Assembly (NCBI RefSeq): GCF_900156745.1
Contig: NZ_LT707065.1
Coordinates: forward strand, 2,418,001 to 2,482,000
Reading direction: 5' to 3'
DNA from: Achromobacter sp. MFA1 R4
GTDB lineage: Bacteria; Pseudomonadota; Gammaproteobacteria; Burkholderiales; Burkholderiaceae_B
Length of the DNA: 64,000 bases
The notes under the pieces: generated by a model
Databases searched by the model: none
Told to the model about the DNA's origin: nothing
What the model saw: only the letters and a program-made list of their open reading frames with translations
Shown: positions 43,934-52,627 of the stretch, one piece after another
Layout: the number at the start of each line of letters is the position of its first letter
Position numbering within the stretch: the stretch's first letter is position 1
Made by a program: the position numbers and the translations under genes

Positions 43934-45001
43934 TCAGGCGGCGCCCGGCGCCTGGTCCGAGCCGGACCCTTCGTAGCGGGCATCCCGCGCCAGCAGGGCC
44001 GAGACCGCCGTCATGGGCGCCACGCCCTCGAACAGCACGGCGCACACGGCTTCGGTAATGGGCAATTCGACATTGATGGCGCGGGCGCGGTCCAGGGCGG
44101 CGCGCGCGCAGCGCACGCCTTCCGCCGTCACGCCGCTGGCCAGGATGTCGGCCAGCTTGCGGCCCGCGCCGATCTCCAGGCCCACGCGCCGGTTGCGCGA
44201 CAGGTCGCCGGTGGCGGTCAGCACCAGGTCGCCCAGGCCGGTCAGGCCGGCGAAAGTCTCGGCCTGCGCGCCCAGCGCCACGCCAAAGCGGGTCATTTCG
44301 GCCAGGCCGCGGGTGATCAGCGCGGCGCGGGCATTGGTGCCCAGCGCGAGGCCGTCGCAGATGCCGCAGGCGACGGCGATGACGTTCTTCAGCGCGCCGC
44401 CGACCTCCACGCCGATGAGGTCCGTGCTGGCGTAGACGCGCAGCGCCGCGCCGTGGAAGGCGGCGGTGGTGGCGTCGCGCAGGGCGGGGCTGCTGCTGGC
44501 GACGGTCAGGGCGACGGGCAGGCCCTGCGCGACTTCGCGCGCGAACGACGGGCCCGACAAGGCGCCGCCGGTCGCACCGGGCAGCGCCTCGCGCATGATT
44601 TCATGGGGCAGTCTGGCCGTGTCGGCTTCAAAGCCCTTGCACGTCCAGACGATGGGGGTGTCCTGCAGACCCAGCGCGGGCAGCCGTTGCGACAGCGCCT
44701 CGCAAAGAGACGTGAGGCCCGCGACCGGCACGCCCAGCACGATCAGGCGGCGCGCGGCGTCGTCCTGCAGGGTGCGCAGGGTGGCGTCCAGGTCGGAGGA
44801 AAACTGCAGCGTCTTGGGCAGGGTGATGCCCGGCAGGTAGCGGGCATTCTCGTGGGTGGCGGCCATGGCGGCCGCTTGCGCGGCTTCACGCGCCCAGAGC
44901 TGGGTGGGGTGGCGGCGGCTTGCGGCCGCCGCCAGCGCGGTGCCCCAACTGCCCGCACCCAGGACGGCGACGCGCAGGCGCGGCTCGGCGGGTTGGTTCA
45001 T
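43934..45001 (-). CDS. gpsA: NAD(P)H-dependent glycerol-3-phosphate dehydrogenase
   Basis: A 355-residue enzyme that reduces dihydroxyacetone phosphate to sn-glycerol 3-phosphate for phospholipid synthesis. It has the N-terminal dinucleotide fold [16 protein letters not shown], the middle [13 protein letters not shown], the catalytic lysine region [18 protein letters not shown] and [14 protein letters not shown]. Last of the rhodanese-grxC-secB-gpsA series, starting 17 bases after the secB stop. About 20 residues of the C-terminal tail are variable. Confidence 0.95.
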   Translation of the reverse strand: MNQPAEPRLRVAVLGAGSWGTALAAAASRRHPTQLWAREAAQAAAMAATHENARYLPGITLPKTLQFSSDLDATLRTLQDDAARRLIVLGVPVAGLTSLCEALSQRLPALGLQDTPIVWTCKGFEADTARLPHEIMREALPGATGGALSGPSFAREVAQGLPVALTVASSSPALRDATTAAFHGAALRVYASTDLIGVEVGGALKNVIAVACGICDGLALGTNARAALITRGLAEMTRFGVALGAQAETFAGLTGLGDLVLTATGDLSRNRRVGLEIGAGRKLADILASGVTAEGVRCARAALDRARAINVELPITEAVCAVLFEGVAPMTAVSALLARDARYEGSGSDQAPGAA

Positions 45002-45018
45002 GGGGCGCCGCAGCGTGC

Positions 45019-45555
45019 TTACTGGCGGGTGGCGCCGGGGGGCAGGATGATGCCCGAGTCGCCTGCGCTGCCGTTGGCGGCGCCAGCCTGCTGCTGTTGC
45101 AGTTCGGCGATGCGCTGCTCGTACAGAGCCTGGAAGTTCACCTCGGTCAGGTGCAGCGGGGGCATCGAGGTGCGGGTGATCGCATCGGCGATGTTGGCGC
45201 GCAGGTACGGATACAGCATCGTGGGGCAGACAATGCCCAGCAGCGGGTCGAGCTGCTCTTCCGGAATGTTGGCCGCTTCGAAGATGCCGGCTTGCGTGCC
45301 TTCGACCAGGTACACGACCTTGTCGTTGATGCGCGTGGTGACGGTGACGGTGACCGTGGTTTCGAACACGGTTTCGGCCAGGCGCTGCCCGCCCACGGTG
45401 ATGCTCACCTCGACCTGGGGCGCTTCCTGCTCCAGGAACACGTGGGGCGCGTTGGGCATTTCCAGCGAAAGGTCTTTCAGGTAGACGCGCTGCAGATTGA
45501 ACGAGGGCGCGTCGTTGCCGCCTTCTTGCTGGGTGTTTTGGTCTTGATCAGCCAT
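45019..45555 (-). CDS. secB: Protein-export chaperone SecB
   Basis: A 178-residue homotetrameric chaperone that keeps preproteins unfolded and hands them to SecA. It shows the family core [28 protein letters not shown] and [19 protein letters not shown], and an acidic/glutamine-rich N-terminus. The C-terminal tail [16 protein letters not shown] is a linker-like region. Its position between grxC and gpsA is a well-known proteobacterial gene order. Confidence 0.96.
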   Translation of the reverse strand: MADQDQNTQQEGGNDAPSFNLQRVYLKDLSLEMPNAPHVFLEQEAPQVEVSITVGGQRLAETVFETTVTVTVTTRINDKVVYLVEGTQAGIFEAANIPEEQLDPLLGIVCPTMLYPYLRANIADAITRTSMPPLHLTEVNFQALYEQRIAELQQQQAGAANGSAGDSGIILPPGATRQ

Positions 45556-45591
45556 GAGTGTTTCCGTTGGTGGGAGGGCAAAAAGGGGCGA

Positions 45592-45849
45592 TTAGCCGTT
45601 CAGCAGGGGCGTCAGTTCACCCGAGCGGTCCAGGGCCATCAGGTCGTCGCATCCGCCGACATGGGTTTCGCCGATGAAGATCTGGGGGACGGTGCGCCGG
45701 CCGGTTCGTTCGATCATGATGTCGCGTTGGGACGGCTCCCGGTCGATCTGGATGATTTCCAGATCGTCCACGCCGCGCTGCTCCAGCAGCGCCTTGGCGC
45801 GGGCGCAATACGGGCAATAGTCCTTGCTGTACATGACAACTTTGTTCAT
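45592..45849 (-). CDS. grxC: Glutaredoxin 3
   Basis: An 85-residue thioltransferase with the dithiol active site CPYC (residues 12-15) and the glutathione-binding TVPQIFIGETHVGGCDDL stretch. The ATG at 45849 gives the normal short length; a longer open frame upstream is not used. Next to secB and the rhodanese gene, as in many proteobacteria. Confidence 0.95.
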   Translation of the reverse strand: MNKVVMYSKDYCPYCARAKALLEQRGVDDLEIIQIDREPSQRDIMIERTGRRTVPQIFIGETHVGGCDDLMALDRSGELTPLLNG

Positions 45850-45902
45850 AGGGCGCTCCTGGGGGGTACAAGAAAAGGAAGATGGGGGCGAGTCGCCCCG
45901 AT

Positions 45903-46325
45903 TCAACCCTTCTGGGTGACCGGCAGGCTGGCCGCCGACCAGGCGCGCATGCCGCCTTCGAGCGGCACCACGTCGGTAAAGCCCTGGGCGCGCAGCTTGG
46001 CGACGGCGCGGGCCGAGTCGCGGCCGTTGTCGCAGACCACCACGAGCGGCTTGTTCTTGGGCAGCGAGCTGGCCTTCTGCTCGATGTCGGCCGCCGGCAC
46101 GTTTCGTGCCTGCGCGATGTGGCCGGCCTGGAATTGTTCGGCGGGACGCACGTCGACCCACACGGCATTGCGCTGGTTGACCATCTGGATGGCTTCATTC
46201 GTGCTGATGGCGGACCCCGTCCGGCCCTTGCGCAGGGCGGGAATGATCAGCATCACGCCGGAGACCACGGCGACGGCGACAATGAAAATGTTGTTTTTAT
46301 CGAGCAAGAATTGCAGAAGATCCAC
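45903..46325 (-). CDS. Membrane-anchored rhodanese-domain protein
   Basis: A 140-residue protein. One N-terminal membrane helix (IFIVAVAVVSGVMLIIPAL, about residues 13-31) is followed by a single rhodanese domain with the active-site cysteine in VVVCDNGRDSA and the stretch VPLEGGMRAW near the end. Orthologues (YibN-like) precede grxC-secB. A GTG at 46325 with AGGAAA ahead is the likely start. Rhodanese domains carry persulfide sulfur; the physiological role here is unknown. Confidence 0.9.
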   Translation of the reverse strand: MDLLQFLLDKNNIFIVAVAVVSGVMLIIPALRKGRTGSAISTNEAIQMVNQRNAVWVDVRPAEQFQAGHIAQARNVPAADIEQKASSLPKNKPLVVVCDNGRDSARAVAKLRAQGFTDVVPLEGGMRAWSAASLPVTQKG

Positions 46326-46420
46326 GGGGTTTCCTGTAGTACGTCGGCCAGCGTACGTCGGCCAGCCTGGTAGGGGCGAACCCTGATGCGCCGCGTCCGG
46401 GAAGTGGACGCGGTGCGCCG

Positions 46421-46444
46421 GGGCAAAATCACGGGCAAAATCAC
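46421..46444. repeat. 12-base tandem duplication in the gpmA upstream region
   Basis: GGGCAAAATCAC occurs twice head to tail, directly before the A/T-rich ATTATAAAAT element that probably serves as the gpmA -10 region. Confidence 0.7.
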
Positions 46445-46513
46445 TCAATTATAAAATGAGCGCATTCCTTAACCATCCTCCAACTTTAACCCGCGCGGCG
46501 GGCGCCCCAAACC

Positions 46514-47266
46514 ATGCATAAACTCGTACTGATGCGCCATGGCGAAAGCCAGTGGAACCTGGACAACCGATTCACCGGCTGGACCGACGTCGATCTCACC
46601 GACACGGGCCGCGAACAGGCCCGCAAGGCCGGCGAACTGCTCAAGAAGGAAGGCTACACCTTCGACCTGGCCTACACCTCCGTCCTCAAGCGCGCCATCC
46701 GCACGCTCTGGATCGCGCTGGACGCCATGGACGCCATGTACACCCCGGTCGGCGTGAACTGGCGCCTGAACGAGCGCCATTACGGCGCCCTGCAGGGCCT
46801 GAACAAGTCCGAGACGGCCGCCAAGTATGGCGACGAGCAGGTGCTGATCTGGCGCCGCGCCTATGCCATCGCCCCGGAGCCGCTGTCGCTGGACGATGAA
46901 CGCCACCCGCGTTTCGACAGCCGCTACGCCAAGATTCCGGCCGACCAGCTTCCCGCCACCGAGTGCCTGAAGGACACCGTGGCCCGCGTGCTGCCGTTCT
47001 GGAACGAATCCATCGCCCCGGCCATCCGCTCGGGCCGCAAGGTGCTGATCGCCGCCCATGGCAACAGCCTGCGCGCCCTGATCAAGCACCTGGACAACGT
47101 CTCGGACGACGACATCGTCAACCTGAACATCCCCACCGGCCAGCCGCTGGTTTATGAATTGGATGATGACCTGCGTCCCATCCGCCACTATTATCTCGGC
47201 GATGCCGCCGAGATCGAGGCGGCCATGGCCGCGGTGGCGGCCCAGGGCAAGGCCAAGAAGGACTGA
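46514..47266 (+). CDS. gpmA: 2,3-bisphosphoglycerate-dependent phosphoglycerate mutase
   Basis: A 250-residue glycolytic enzyme that interconverts 3- and 2-phosphoglycerate. The phosphohistidine motif [20 protein letters not shown] is at the start (His about residue 9); [13 protein letters not shown] and the second catalytic histidine in [13 protein letters not shown] follow. Length is normal. It is divergent from the rhodanese gene. An EnvC-like gene begins 7 bases after its stop, so they are likely co-transcribed. Confidence 0.96.
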   Translation: MHKLVLMRHGESQWNLDNRFTGWTDVDLTDTGREQARKAGELLKKEGYTFDLAYTSVLKRAIRTLWIALDAMDAMYTPVGVNWRLNERHYGALQGLNKSETAAKYGDEQVLIWRRAYAIAPEPLSLDDERHPRFDSRYAKIPADQLPATECLKDTVARVLPFWNESIAPAIRSGRKVLIAAHGNSLRALIKHLDNVSDDDIVNLNIPTGQPLVYELDDDLRPIRHYYLGDAAEIEAAMAAVAAQGKAKKD

Positions 47267-47273
47267 TATCTCT

Positions 47274-48875
47274 ATGCGTCGCACGGCGGGGTTGTTGTTG
47301 GCGGTCATGCTGGCCGGAGCGGCGCTGCCTGCGCGCGCCGCGCCCAGCGACCTCGCCGGGCGCCAGTCCGACGCCGAAAAGCAGCAGGCCGCGTTGCGCG
47401 ACCGCATCGAGAACCTGCAAAAAGACATCGACCAGCGCGAGGCCGCCCGCAAAGAGGCTGCCGACGCGCTCAAGCAGTCGGAATCGTCCATTTCCCGGAT
47501 CAACCTGCGCCTGAAGGAACTGGCCGACGCCAACCGCCAGGCCACGGCGGACCTCGCGTCGCTGGAAAAGCAGATCACCGTGCAAGAGGCCGTGCTGGCC
47601 AAGCGCCGCGTCGAACTGGCCGACCAGCTGCGCACCCAATACACCAGCGGCCTGTCGCCCTGGACGGCGCTGCTCTCGGGCGACGATCCCCAGGTGCTGG
47701 GCCGCAACCTCGGCTATCTGGACTACGTGTCTCGCGCCCGGGCGGACGCCGTGAAGGCGCTGCGGGCCGACATCGACCGGCTGGCCGCGTTGCAGGCGCG
47801 CGCGGACGACCGCCGCGCCGAGATCGAAAAAGTGGTCGCCGAGACCTCCGAACAGAAAACCGCCCTGGTCGCGCAGCAGAAAGAGCGCGCGACCCTGCTG
47901 GCCCAACTTGAGGGACAGATCGCCGCCCAGCGCGCCGAAGCCAACAAGCTGGGGCGCGACGACCAGCGCCTGTCTCGCCTCATCACCGATCTGGACGCGG
48001 CCATCGCCAAGCAGCTCGAGGAAGCACGCAAGGCCGAAGAGGCGCGCAAGCGGGCCGAGGAGGTCCGACGGGCCGAGGAAGCGCGGCGCGCGGCCGAAGA
48101 GGCCCGCCGCGCCACCGAAGAGGCCAAGAAGCGCGCCGAGGCCGAACGCCGTGCGCAGGACGCCCGCCGCAAGGCCGAGGCGGACCGCAAGGCCGCCGAA
48201 GACGGCGTGCGCCGCGACAGCGAAGCCCGCGAGGCCGCCCAGGCGCGCGAGCAGGTCGAGGCGGCGGCCCGCCAGAATCGCGGCCCGGTGGCCGTGGCCG
48301 ACCCCGACGCCGCCGGATTGCGTCCGGCCGAGCAGCGGCAGACCCGCATCGGCGGTCCGGCCGATACGCCGACTCAGGCAAAACCCGCGGATCCCCCCAA
48401 AAAGGCGGAACCGATCGAGGGCGGCGCCACTCCAACGCGCAGTGCTTCGTCGCAGCAGTCAGCCAAGGCGGCCCCCGTGGGCGCGGGCAACGGGCTGCGC
48501 CACGGCCTGGCCATGCCCGTCCGCGGGCAGATCCAGGGCAGGTTCGGGGTGGACCGTCCGGATGGCGGCGTGTGGCGGGGCGTGGTGCTGCGCGCGGCCG
48601 AGGGCACGCCTGTCAAGGTGGTGGCCCCGGGCACGGTGGTCTACGCCGATTGGCTGCGCGGCTTTGGAAATCTGATCATCGTGGATCATGGGCAGCAGTA
48701 CCTGACCGTCTATGCTTACAACCAAAGCCTGCTCAAACGGGTGGGCGATGCGGTGGCGGGCGGCGATACTATTGCTACGGTAGGGGCAACCGGCGGCCAA
48801 GTGGAATCCGGCCTATACTTTGAAATTCGCCATCGTGGCGCTCCTGTGGACCCGGCCCAGTGGCTGGCGCAGTAG
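47274..48875 (+). CDS. EnvC-like murein hydrolase activator with degenerate LytM domain
   Basis: A 533-residue periplasmic protein. After a signal peptide (LLLAVMLAGAALPARA) comes a long coiled coil (about residues 25-380), which includes a charged Ala/Glu/Arg-rich segment of about 90 residues (EEARKAEEARKRAEEV and similar). A C-terminal LytM/M23 domain covers about 405-530. The metal ligands of active M23 enzymes are not conserved: GVVLRAAEGTPV, VYAYNQS and LYFEIRH stand where H..D and H.H motifs would be. This fits EnvC, which has no hydrolase activity but activates AmiA/AmiB amidases at the division site. Confidence 0.88.
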   Translation: MRRTAGLLLAVMLAGAALPARAAPSDLAGRQSDAEKQQAALRDRIENLQKDIDQREAARKEAADALKQSESSISRINLRLKELADANRQATADLASLEKQITVQEAVLAKRRVELADQLRTQYTSGLSPWTALLSGDDPQVLGRNLGYLDYVSRARADAVKALRADIDRLAALQARADDRRAEIEKVVAETSEQKTALVAQQKERATLLAQLEGQIAAQRAEANKLGRDDQRLSRLITDLDAAIAKQLEEARKAEEARKRAEEVRRAEEARRAAEEARRATEEAKKRAEAERRAQDARRKAEADRKAAEDGVRRDSEAREAAQAREQVEAAARQNRGPVAVADPDAAGLRPAEQRQTRIGGPADTPTQAKPADPPKKAEPIEGGATPTRSASSQQSAKAAPVGAGNGLRHGLAMPVRGQIQGRFGVDRPDGGVWRGVVLRAAEGTPVKVVAPGTVVYADWLRGFGNLIIVDHGQQYLTVYAYNQSLLKRVGDAVAGGDTIATVGATGGQVESGLYFEIRHRGAPVDPAQWLAQ

Positions 48876-48917
48876 ATTCACGCCGTCTGTCTCGACGCGG
48901 CCGGCAAATGATATGTC

Positions 48918-48948
48918 GTTGGTAAAAACCGTTGGTAAAAACCGTTGG
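48918..48948. repeat. 13-base tandem repeat upstream of the CtpA-type protease gene
   Basis: GTTGGTAAAAACC occurs twice head to tail, followed by a partial third copy GTTGG. It lies 46-76 bases before the ATG at 48994, in otherwise non-repetitive spacer. Confidence 0.75.
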
Positions 48949-48993
48949 CACATTGCCAAACCCATCGGCGAAAACACAATTCGGGAAGTGTGC

Positions 48994-50439
48994 ATGGGCA
49001 CTCGTAAGTTTCGCGGTTTCGGTCTGATTGCCATCGGTGCGGTGGCGGGTGTGTTGCTGAGTGTGGGCGTGACTGCCGTCGCCCAGCGCGGCAGTCCCCT
49101 GCCTCTGGACGAGCTCAGGCAACTGAGCAATGTCTTTGCCGCCATCAAGAACAACTACGTCGAAGCCGTCGACGACAAGACCCTGATCGACAATGCCATC
49201 TCCGGCATGGTGTCGAATCTGGACCCGCACTCCGCCTACCTGGATGCCGATGCGTTCCGCGAAATGCAGACCGCCACCCAGGGCGAGTTCGGCGGCCTGG
49301 GCATCGAGGTCGGCGCCGAAGACGGTTTCGTCAAGGTGATCTCGCCCATCGAGGACACGCCCGCCGCCCGCGCAGGCGTCATGGCCGGCGACCTCATCAT
49401 CAAGATCGACGACACGCCCACCAAGGGCATGACCTTGAACGACGCGGTCAAGCTCATGCGCGGCGCGCCCAAGTCGCCGATCACCCTGACGATCATGCGC
49501 GCCGACCGCCCGCAGCCCATCGTGGTCAAGATCGTGCGCGACATCATCAAGGTGCGCAGCGTGCGCAGCAAGATGCTGGACAACGGCATCGGCTACGTGC
49601 GCGTCGCCCAATTCCAGGAAAAGACCGGCGCGGACCTGGCCAAGCAACTGAAGGAACTGGGCGCTAAGGAACCGCCCAAGGGCCTGGTGCTGGACCTGCG
49701 CAACGACCCGGGCGGCCTCCTGACCAGCGCCATCGGCGTGTCCGGCGCATTCCTGCCGCCCGATACGCTCGTGGTGTCCACCGACGGCCGCACGCCGGAC
49801 GCCCGCCACAAATACCTGGCGACGCCTTCGGAATACGCCCGCGGCGAAAGCAACTACCTGTCCGGCCTGCCGGCCTGGACCAAGACCGTGCCCATGGTGG
49901 TGCTGGTCAACGTGGGTTCGGCCTCGGCATCCGAGATCGTGGCCGGCGCGCTGCAAGACCACAAGCGCGCCAAGGTGCTGGGCAACCGCACGTTCGGCAA
50001 GGGCTCCGTGCAGGTGATCCTGCCGCTGTCCGAAACCACCGCGGTCAAGCTCACGACCTCGCGCTACTTCACGCCCAGCGGCCGTTCCATCCAGGCAACC
50101 GGCATCGAACCGGATTACGTCGTGGCCGACACGGCCGATGGCGACCTGTTCCGCCTGCCGCGCGAAGCCGATCTGCAGCGCCACCTGTCCAACCAGCAGA
50201 CCACCAACGAAGTCAAATCCAGCGCCGACCAGGACAACGTCGAACTGCCGGCCAAGGTCTTCGAATTCGGCGGCAAGGACGACTTCCAGTTGCAGCAGGC
50301 CCTGAACCTGCTGGCCGGCAAGCCGGTGCAGAAGGGCTCGGCCCGCGCCCAGGCCAAGGCCGACGCCAAGGCCGGCGGCGGAACGCCCCAGCGCATGACG
50401 ATCACGCCGACCGGAGTCGAGCCCAGCAAGAACAAATGA
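48994..50439 (+). CDS. S41-family carboxyl-terminal processing protease (CtpA type)
   Basis: A 481-residue periplasmic serine protease. An N-terminal membrane anchor or signal (GLIAIGAVAGVLLSVGVTAVA) is followed by a helical cap, a PDZ domain (about 85-165, GGLGIEVGAEDGFVKVI) and the S41 core. Catalytic Ser lies in VNVGSASASEIVAGALQD, Lys in GNRTFGKGSVQ. Such enzymes trim or degrade envelope proteins, including peptidoglycan hydrolases; the EnvC-like neighbour suggests cell-wall turnover. The start at 48994 avoids coding through the tandem repeat. The stop overlaps the next gene (ATGA). Confidence 0.93.
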   Translation: MGTRKFRGFGLIAIGAVAGVLLSVGVTAVAQRGSPLPLDELRQLSNVFAAIKNNYVEAVDDKTLIDNAISGMVSNLDPHSAYLDADAFREMQTATQGEFGGLGIEVGAEDGFVKVISPIEDTPAARAGVMAGDLIIKIDDTPTKGMTLNDAVKLMRGAPKSPITLTIMRADRPQPIVVKIVRDIIKVRSVRSKMLDNGIGYVRVAQFQEKTGADLAKQLKELGAKEPPKGLVLDLRNDPGGLLTSAIGVSGAFLPPDTLVVSTDGRTPDARHKYLATPSEYARGESNYLSGLPAWTKTVPMVVLVNVGSASASEIVAGALQDHKRAKVLGNRTFGKGSVQVILPLSETTAVKLTTSRYFTPSGRSIQATGIEPDYVVADTADGDLFRLPREADLQRHLSNQQTTNEVKSSADQDNVELPAKVFEFGGKDDFQLQQALNLLAGKPVQKGSARAQAKADAKAGGGTPQRMTITPTGVEPSKNK

Positions 50440-51194
50440 ACGACGAGCAACTGCTGCGCTATGCCCGCCACATCCTGCTGGACGAACTCGGGATCGAAGG
50501 GCAGGAAAAACTCCTGGCGGCGCGTGTGCTCATCGTGGGGGCGGGCGGCCTGGGTTCGCCCGCCGCGCTCTACCTGGCCACCGCTGGCGTGGGCGACATC
50601 ACGCTGGCCGACGACGACGTCGTCGAACTGAGCAACCTGCAACGCCAGATCCTGCACACCACCGCCAGCGTCGGCCGCCCCAAGGCCGAGTCCGGCCGCG
50701 ACATGCTGCACGCCTTCAACCCGCAGACCCGGGTCCATGCCCGGGTCGAGCGCCTGAAGGACCAGGCCCTGTCCGACGCGGTCGCCCAGGCGGACCTGGT
50801 GCTCGACTGCACCGACAACTTCACCACCCGCCACGCGATCAACCGCGCGTGCGTGCAGCACCGCAAGCCGCTGGTTTCCGGCGCCGCCATCCGCTTTGAC
50901 GGCCAGGTCAGCGTCTACGACCTGCGCGACGACAACGCGCCGTGCTATCACTGCCTGTTCCCCGAGGCCGACGAGGTCGAGGAAGCCAACTGCGCCACGA
51001 TGGGCGTGTTCGCCCCGGTGGTCGGCATCATCGGCAGCATGCAGGCCGCCGAGGCGCTCAAGCTGCTGTCCGGGGTGGGCGAAAGCCTGTCCGGCCGCCT
51101 GCTTTGGCTGGACGTGCGCACCATGCAATGGCGCAGCGTCAACGTGCAGCGGGACCCGGAATGCGCCGTTTGCGGCCACCGCGGACAGGCCTGA
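50436..51194 (+). CDS. ThiF/MoeB/HesA-family adenylyltransferase
   Basis: A 252-residue E1-like enzyme that adenylates the C-terminal glycine of a small sulfur carrier (MoaD or ThiS). It has the nucleotide loop VLIVGAGGLGSPAALYLA, DLVLDCTDNF, the Zn-binding pairs CYHCLF and CAVCGH, and the catalytic cysteine region EEANCATMGVFAPVVG. Annotated MoeB in many relatives; no moa or thi genes are nearby, so the partner is unclear. Translation is coupled to the CtpA-type gene by a 4-base overlap. Confidence 0.9.
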   Translation: MNDEQLLRYARHILLDELGIEGQEKLLAARVLIVGAGGLGSPAALYLATAGVGDITLADDDVVELSNLQRQILHTTASVGRPKAESGRDMLHAFNPQTRVHARVERLKDQALSDAVAQADLVLDCTDNFTTRHAINRACVQHRKPLVSGAAIRFDGQVSVYDLRDDNAPCYHCLFPEADEVEEANCATMGVFAPVVGIIGSMQAAEALKLLSGVGESLSGRLLWLDVRTMQWRSVNVQRDPECAVCGHRGQA

Positions 51195-51298
51195 AACGCG
51201 GCCGTATTGCACTTGGGGACAATACTAAAGGCCTGAGATACCTGCTATAACGCCAGCCAGCCTACTGAAATCGGGTAGATGGCCATGGACATGACGGC

Positions 51299-52489
51299 GT
51301 GGATACAGGACTGAAGTTCAGCCTGCCCAAGTGGCGGCTCACGCGTTGGCTGACACATACCGGGCACGACACGCCGGCGGACATCCGCGCGGCCCTCATC
51401 GCCAGTCTCTTCGGCACGCTTCCCATTTTTGCCGGCGGGGTCATCAACACGCTGATGATCTCGGGCGTCGTCGCGTGGCGCCGCCCGGAACCGCTGTATG
51501 TCTCCTGGCTGATCCTGGAAGTCGTGCTCGCGATCGTGCGCGTCACCATCCTGCGTGCCGCCCTGCGCGCGGCGCCCAAGGGCGGCAACACCCACACCGA
51601 CATCTATATCGTCCTGGCCCTGATGTGGGCGTTCAGCGTGGGCTATGGCGTCTTCGTCACCTTTCTGAACGGCGACTGGCTCGCCGCGACGCTGGCCGGC
51701 GTGTCCTGCGGCGCCATGGCCGGGGGCATCTGCTTTCGCAATTACGGCGCGCCGCGGCTGGTGGGCGTCATGATCTTCCTGAGCCTGGGGCCCATGTGCC
51801 TGGGCGCGCTCTTCACGGGCGAATGGGTGATGGTCATCGTCTTCATCCAGATTCCGTTCTACCTGATCAGCATGAGCATCGCCTCGCACCGGCTGAACCG
51901 CATCCTGGTGTCGACCATGCAGGCCGAACGGGACAGCGACCGGCGCGCCAGCGAAGACGCGCTCACCGGCCTGGCCAACCGCGCCGGCCTGCAGGCGGCG
52001 CTGGAGCGGGTGTGCTCCAGCGCGCGCGGCCACGACAGCGCGGCGGCGCTGCTCTACATGGACATGGACGATTTCAAGCGCATCAACGACAGCTACGGCC
52101 ACGCCGCGGGCGATCTGGTGCTGCGGACCATCGCAGACCGCATGCGGGCGATGCTCCGGGTGGACGACGTGGCCGCCCGCATCGGGGGCGACGAATTCAT
52201 CGTCCTGGTCACCGGCATCGACGCCACCGCCGCCCTGCGGCTGGGCGACCACCTGCTGCGCGACGCCTCCCAGCCCATCACCCTGGCCGATGGCACGCGG
52301 GTCTGCGTCGGCCTGTCCATCGGCATCTCCATCATGACGGGCGCCAACCGCACACCCCAGGGGGCGCTGGACTCCGCCGACGCGGCGCTGTATCGCGCCA
52401 AGGCGCAGGGCGGACGCTGCTGCGTGGTGGACCAGGGGGCATCCTGCGACGTGAACGAGGACATGCCGGGCGCTTCAATGGCGGCTTGA
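51299..52489 (+). CDS. Membrane diguanylate cyclase (GGDEF)
   Basis: A 396-residue enzyme making cyclic di-GMP. About six membrane helices occupy residues 30-205 as an N-terminal sensor of unrecognised type, followed by a GGDEF domain (about 220-380). The active site AARIGGDEFIVLV is canonical, and the inhibitory I-site RVDD lies at the correct distance before it, so product inhibition is likely. No EAL domain. The start is a GTG at 51299, inside a short overlapping frame (51279-51314). An extended -10 box TGCTATAAC (51243-51251) may be its promoter. Confidence 0.9.
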   Translation: MDTGLKFSLPKWRLTRWLTHTGHDTPADIRAALIASLFGTLPIFAGGVINTLMISGVVAWRRPEPLYVSWLILEVVLAIVRVTILRAALRAAPKGGNTHTDIYIVLALMWAFSVGYGVFVTFLNGDWLAATLAGVSCGAMAGGICFRNYGAPRLVGVMIFLSLGPMCLGALFTGEWVMVIVFIQIPFYLISMSIASHRLNRILVSTMQAERDSDRRASEDALTGLANRAGLQAALERVCSSARGHDSAAALLYMDMDDFKRINDSYGHAAGDLVLRTIADRMRAMLRVDDVAARIGGDEFIVLVTGIDATAALRLGDHLLRDASQPITLADGTRVCVGLSIGISIMTGANRTPQGALDSADAALYRAKAQGGRCCVVDQGASCDVNEDMPGASMAA

Positions 52490-52588
52490 GCGCAAGCTTC
52501 GCGGCCGGGCTGCGTGCGCCGCTGTCCGAATCAGTCCGAAATAATCACACTGAACGAACAACTCCCATCAATCCTCCGTAACAACAAA

Positions 52589-52621
52589 GTTATCAGATAA
52601 CCTGAAAAATCTGCCTATAAT
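52589..52621 (+). promoter_or_regulatory. Palindromic operator and -10 box of the GntR gene
   Basis: GTTATCAGATAAC (52589-52601) is a perfect 13-base palindrome, followed by a perfect TATAAT at 52616-52621. The -10 box lies only 6 bases from the ATG at 52628, which predicts a leaderless transcript. The palindrome covers the expected -35 position and is a candidate site for autorepression. Confidence 0.55.
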
Positions 52622-52627
52622 CCGTCG

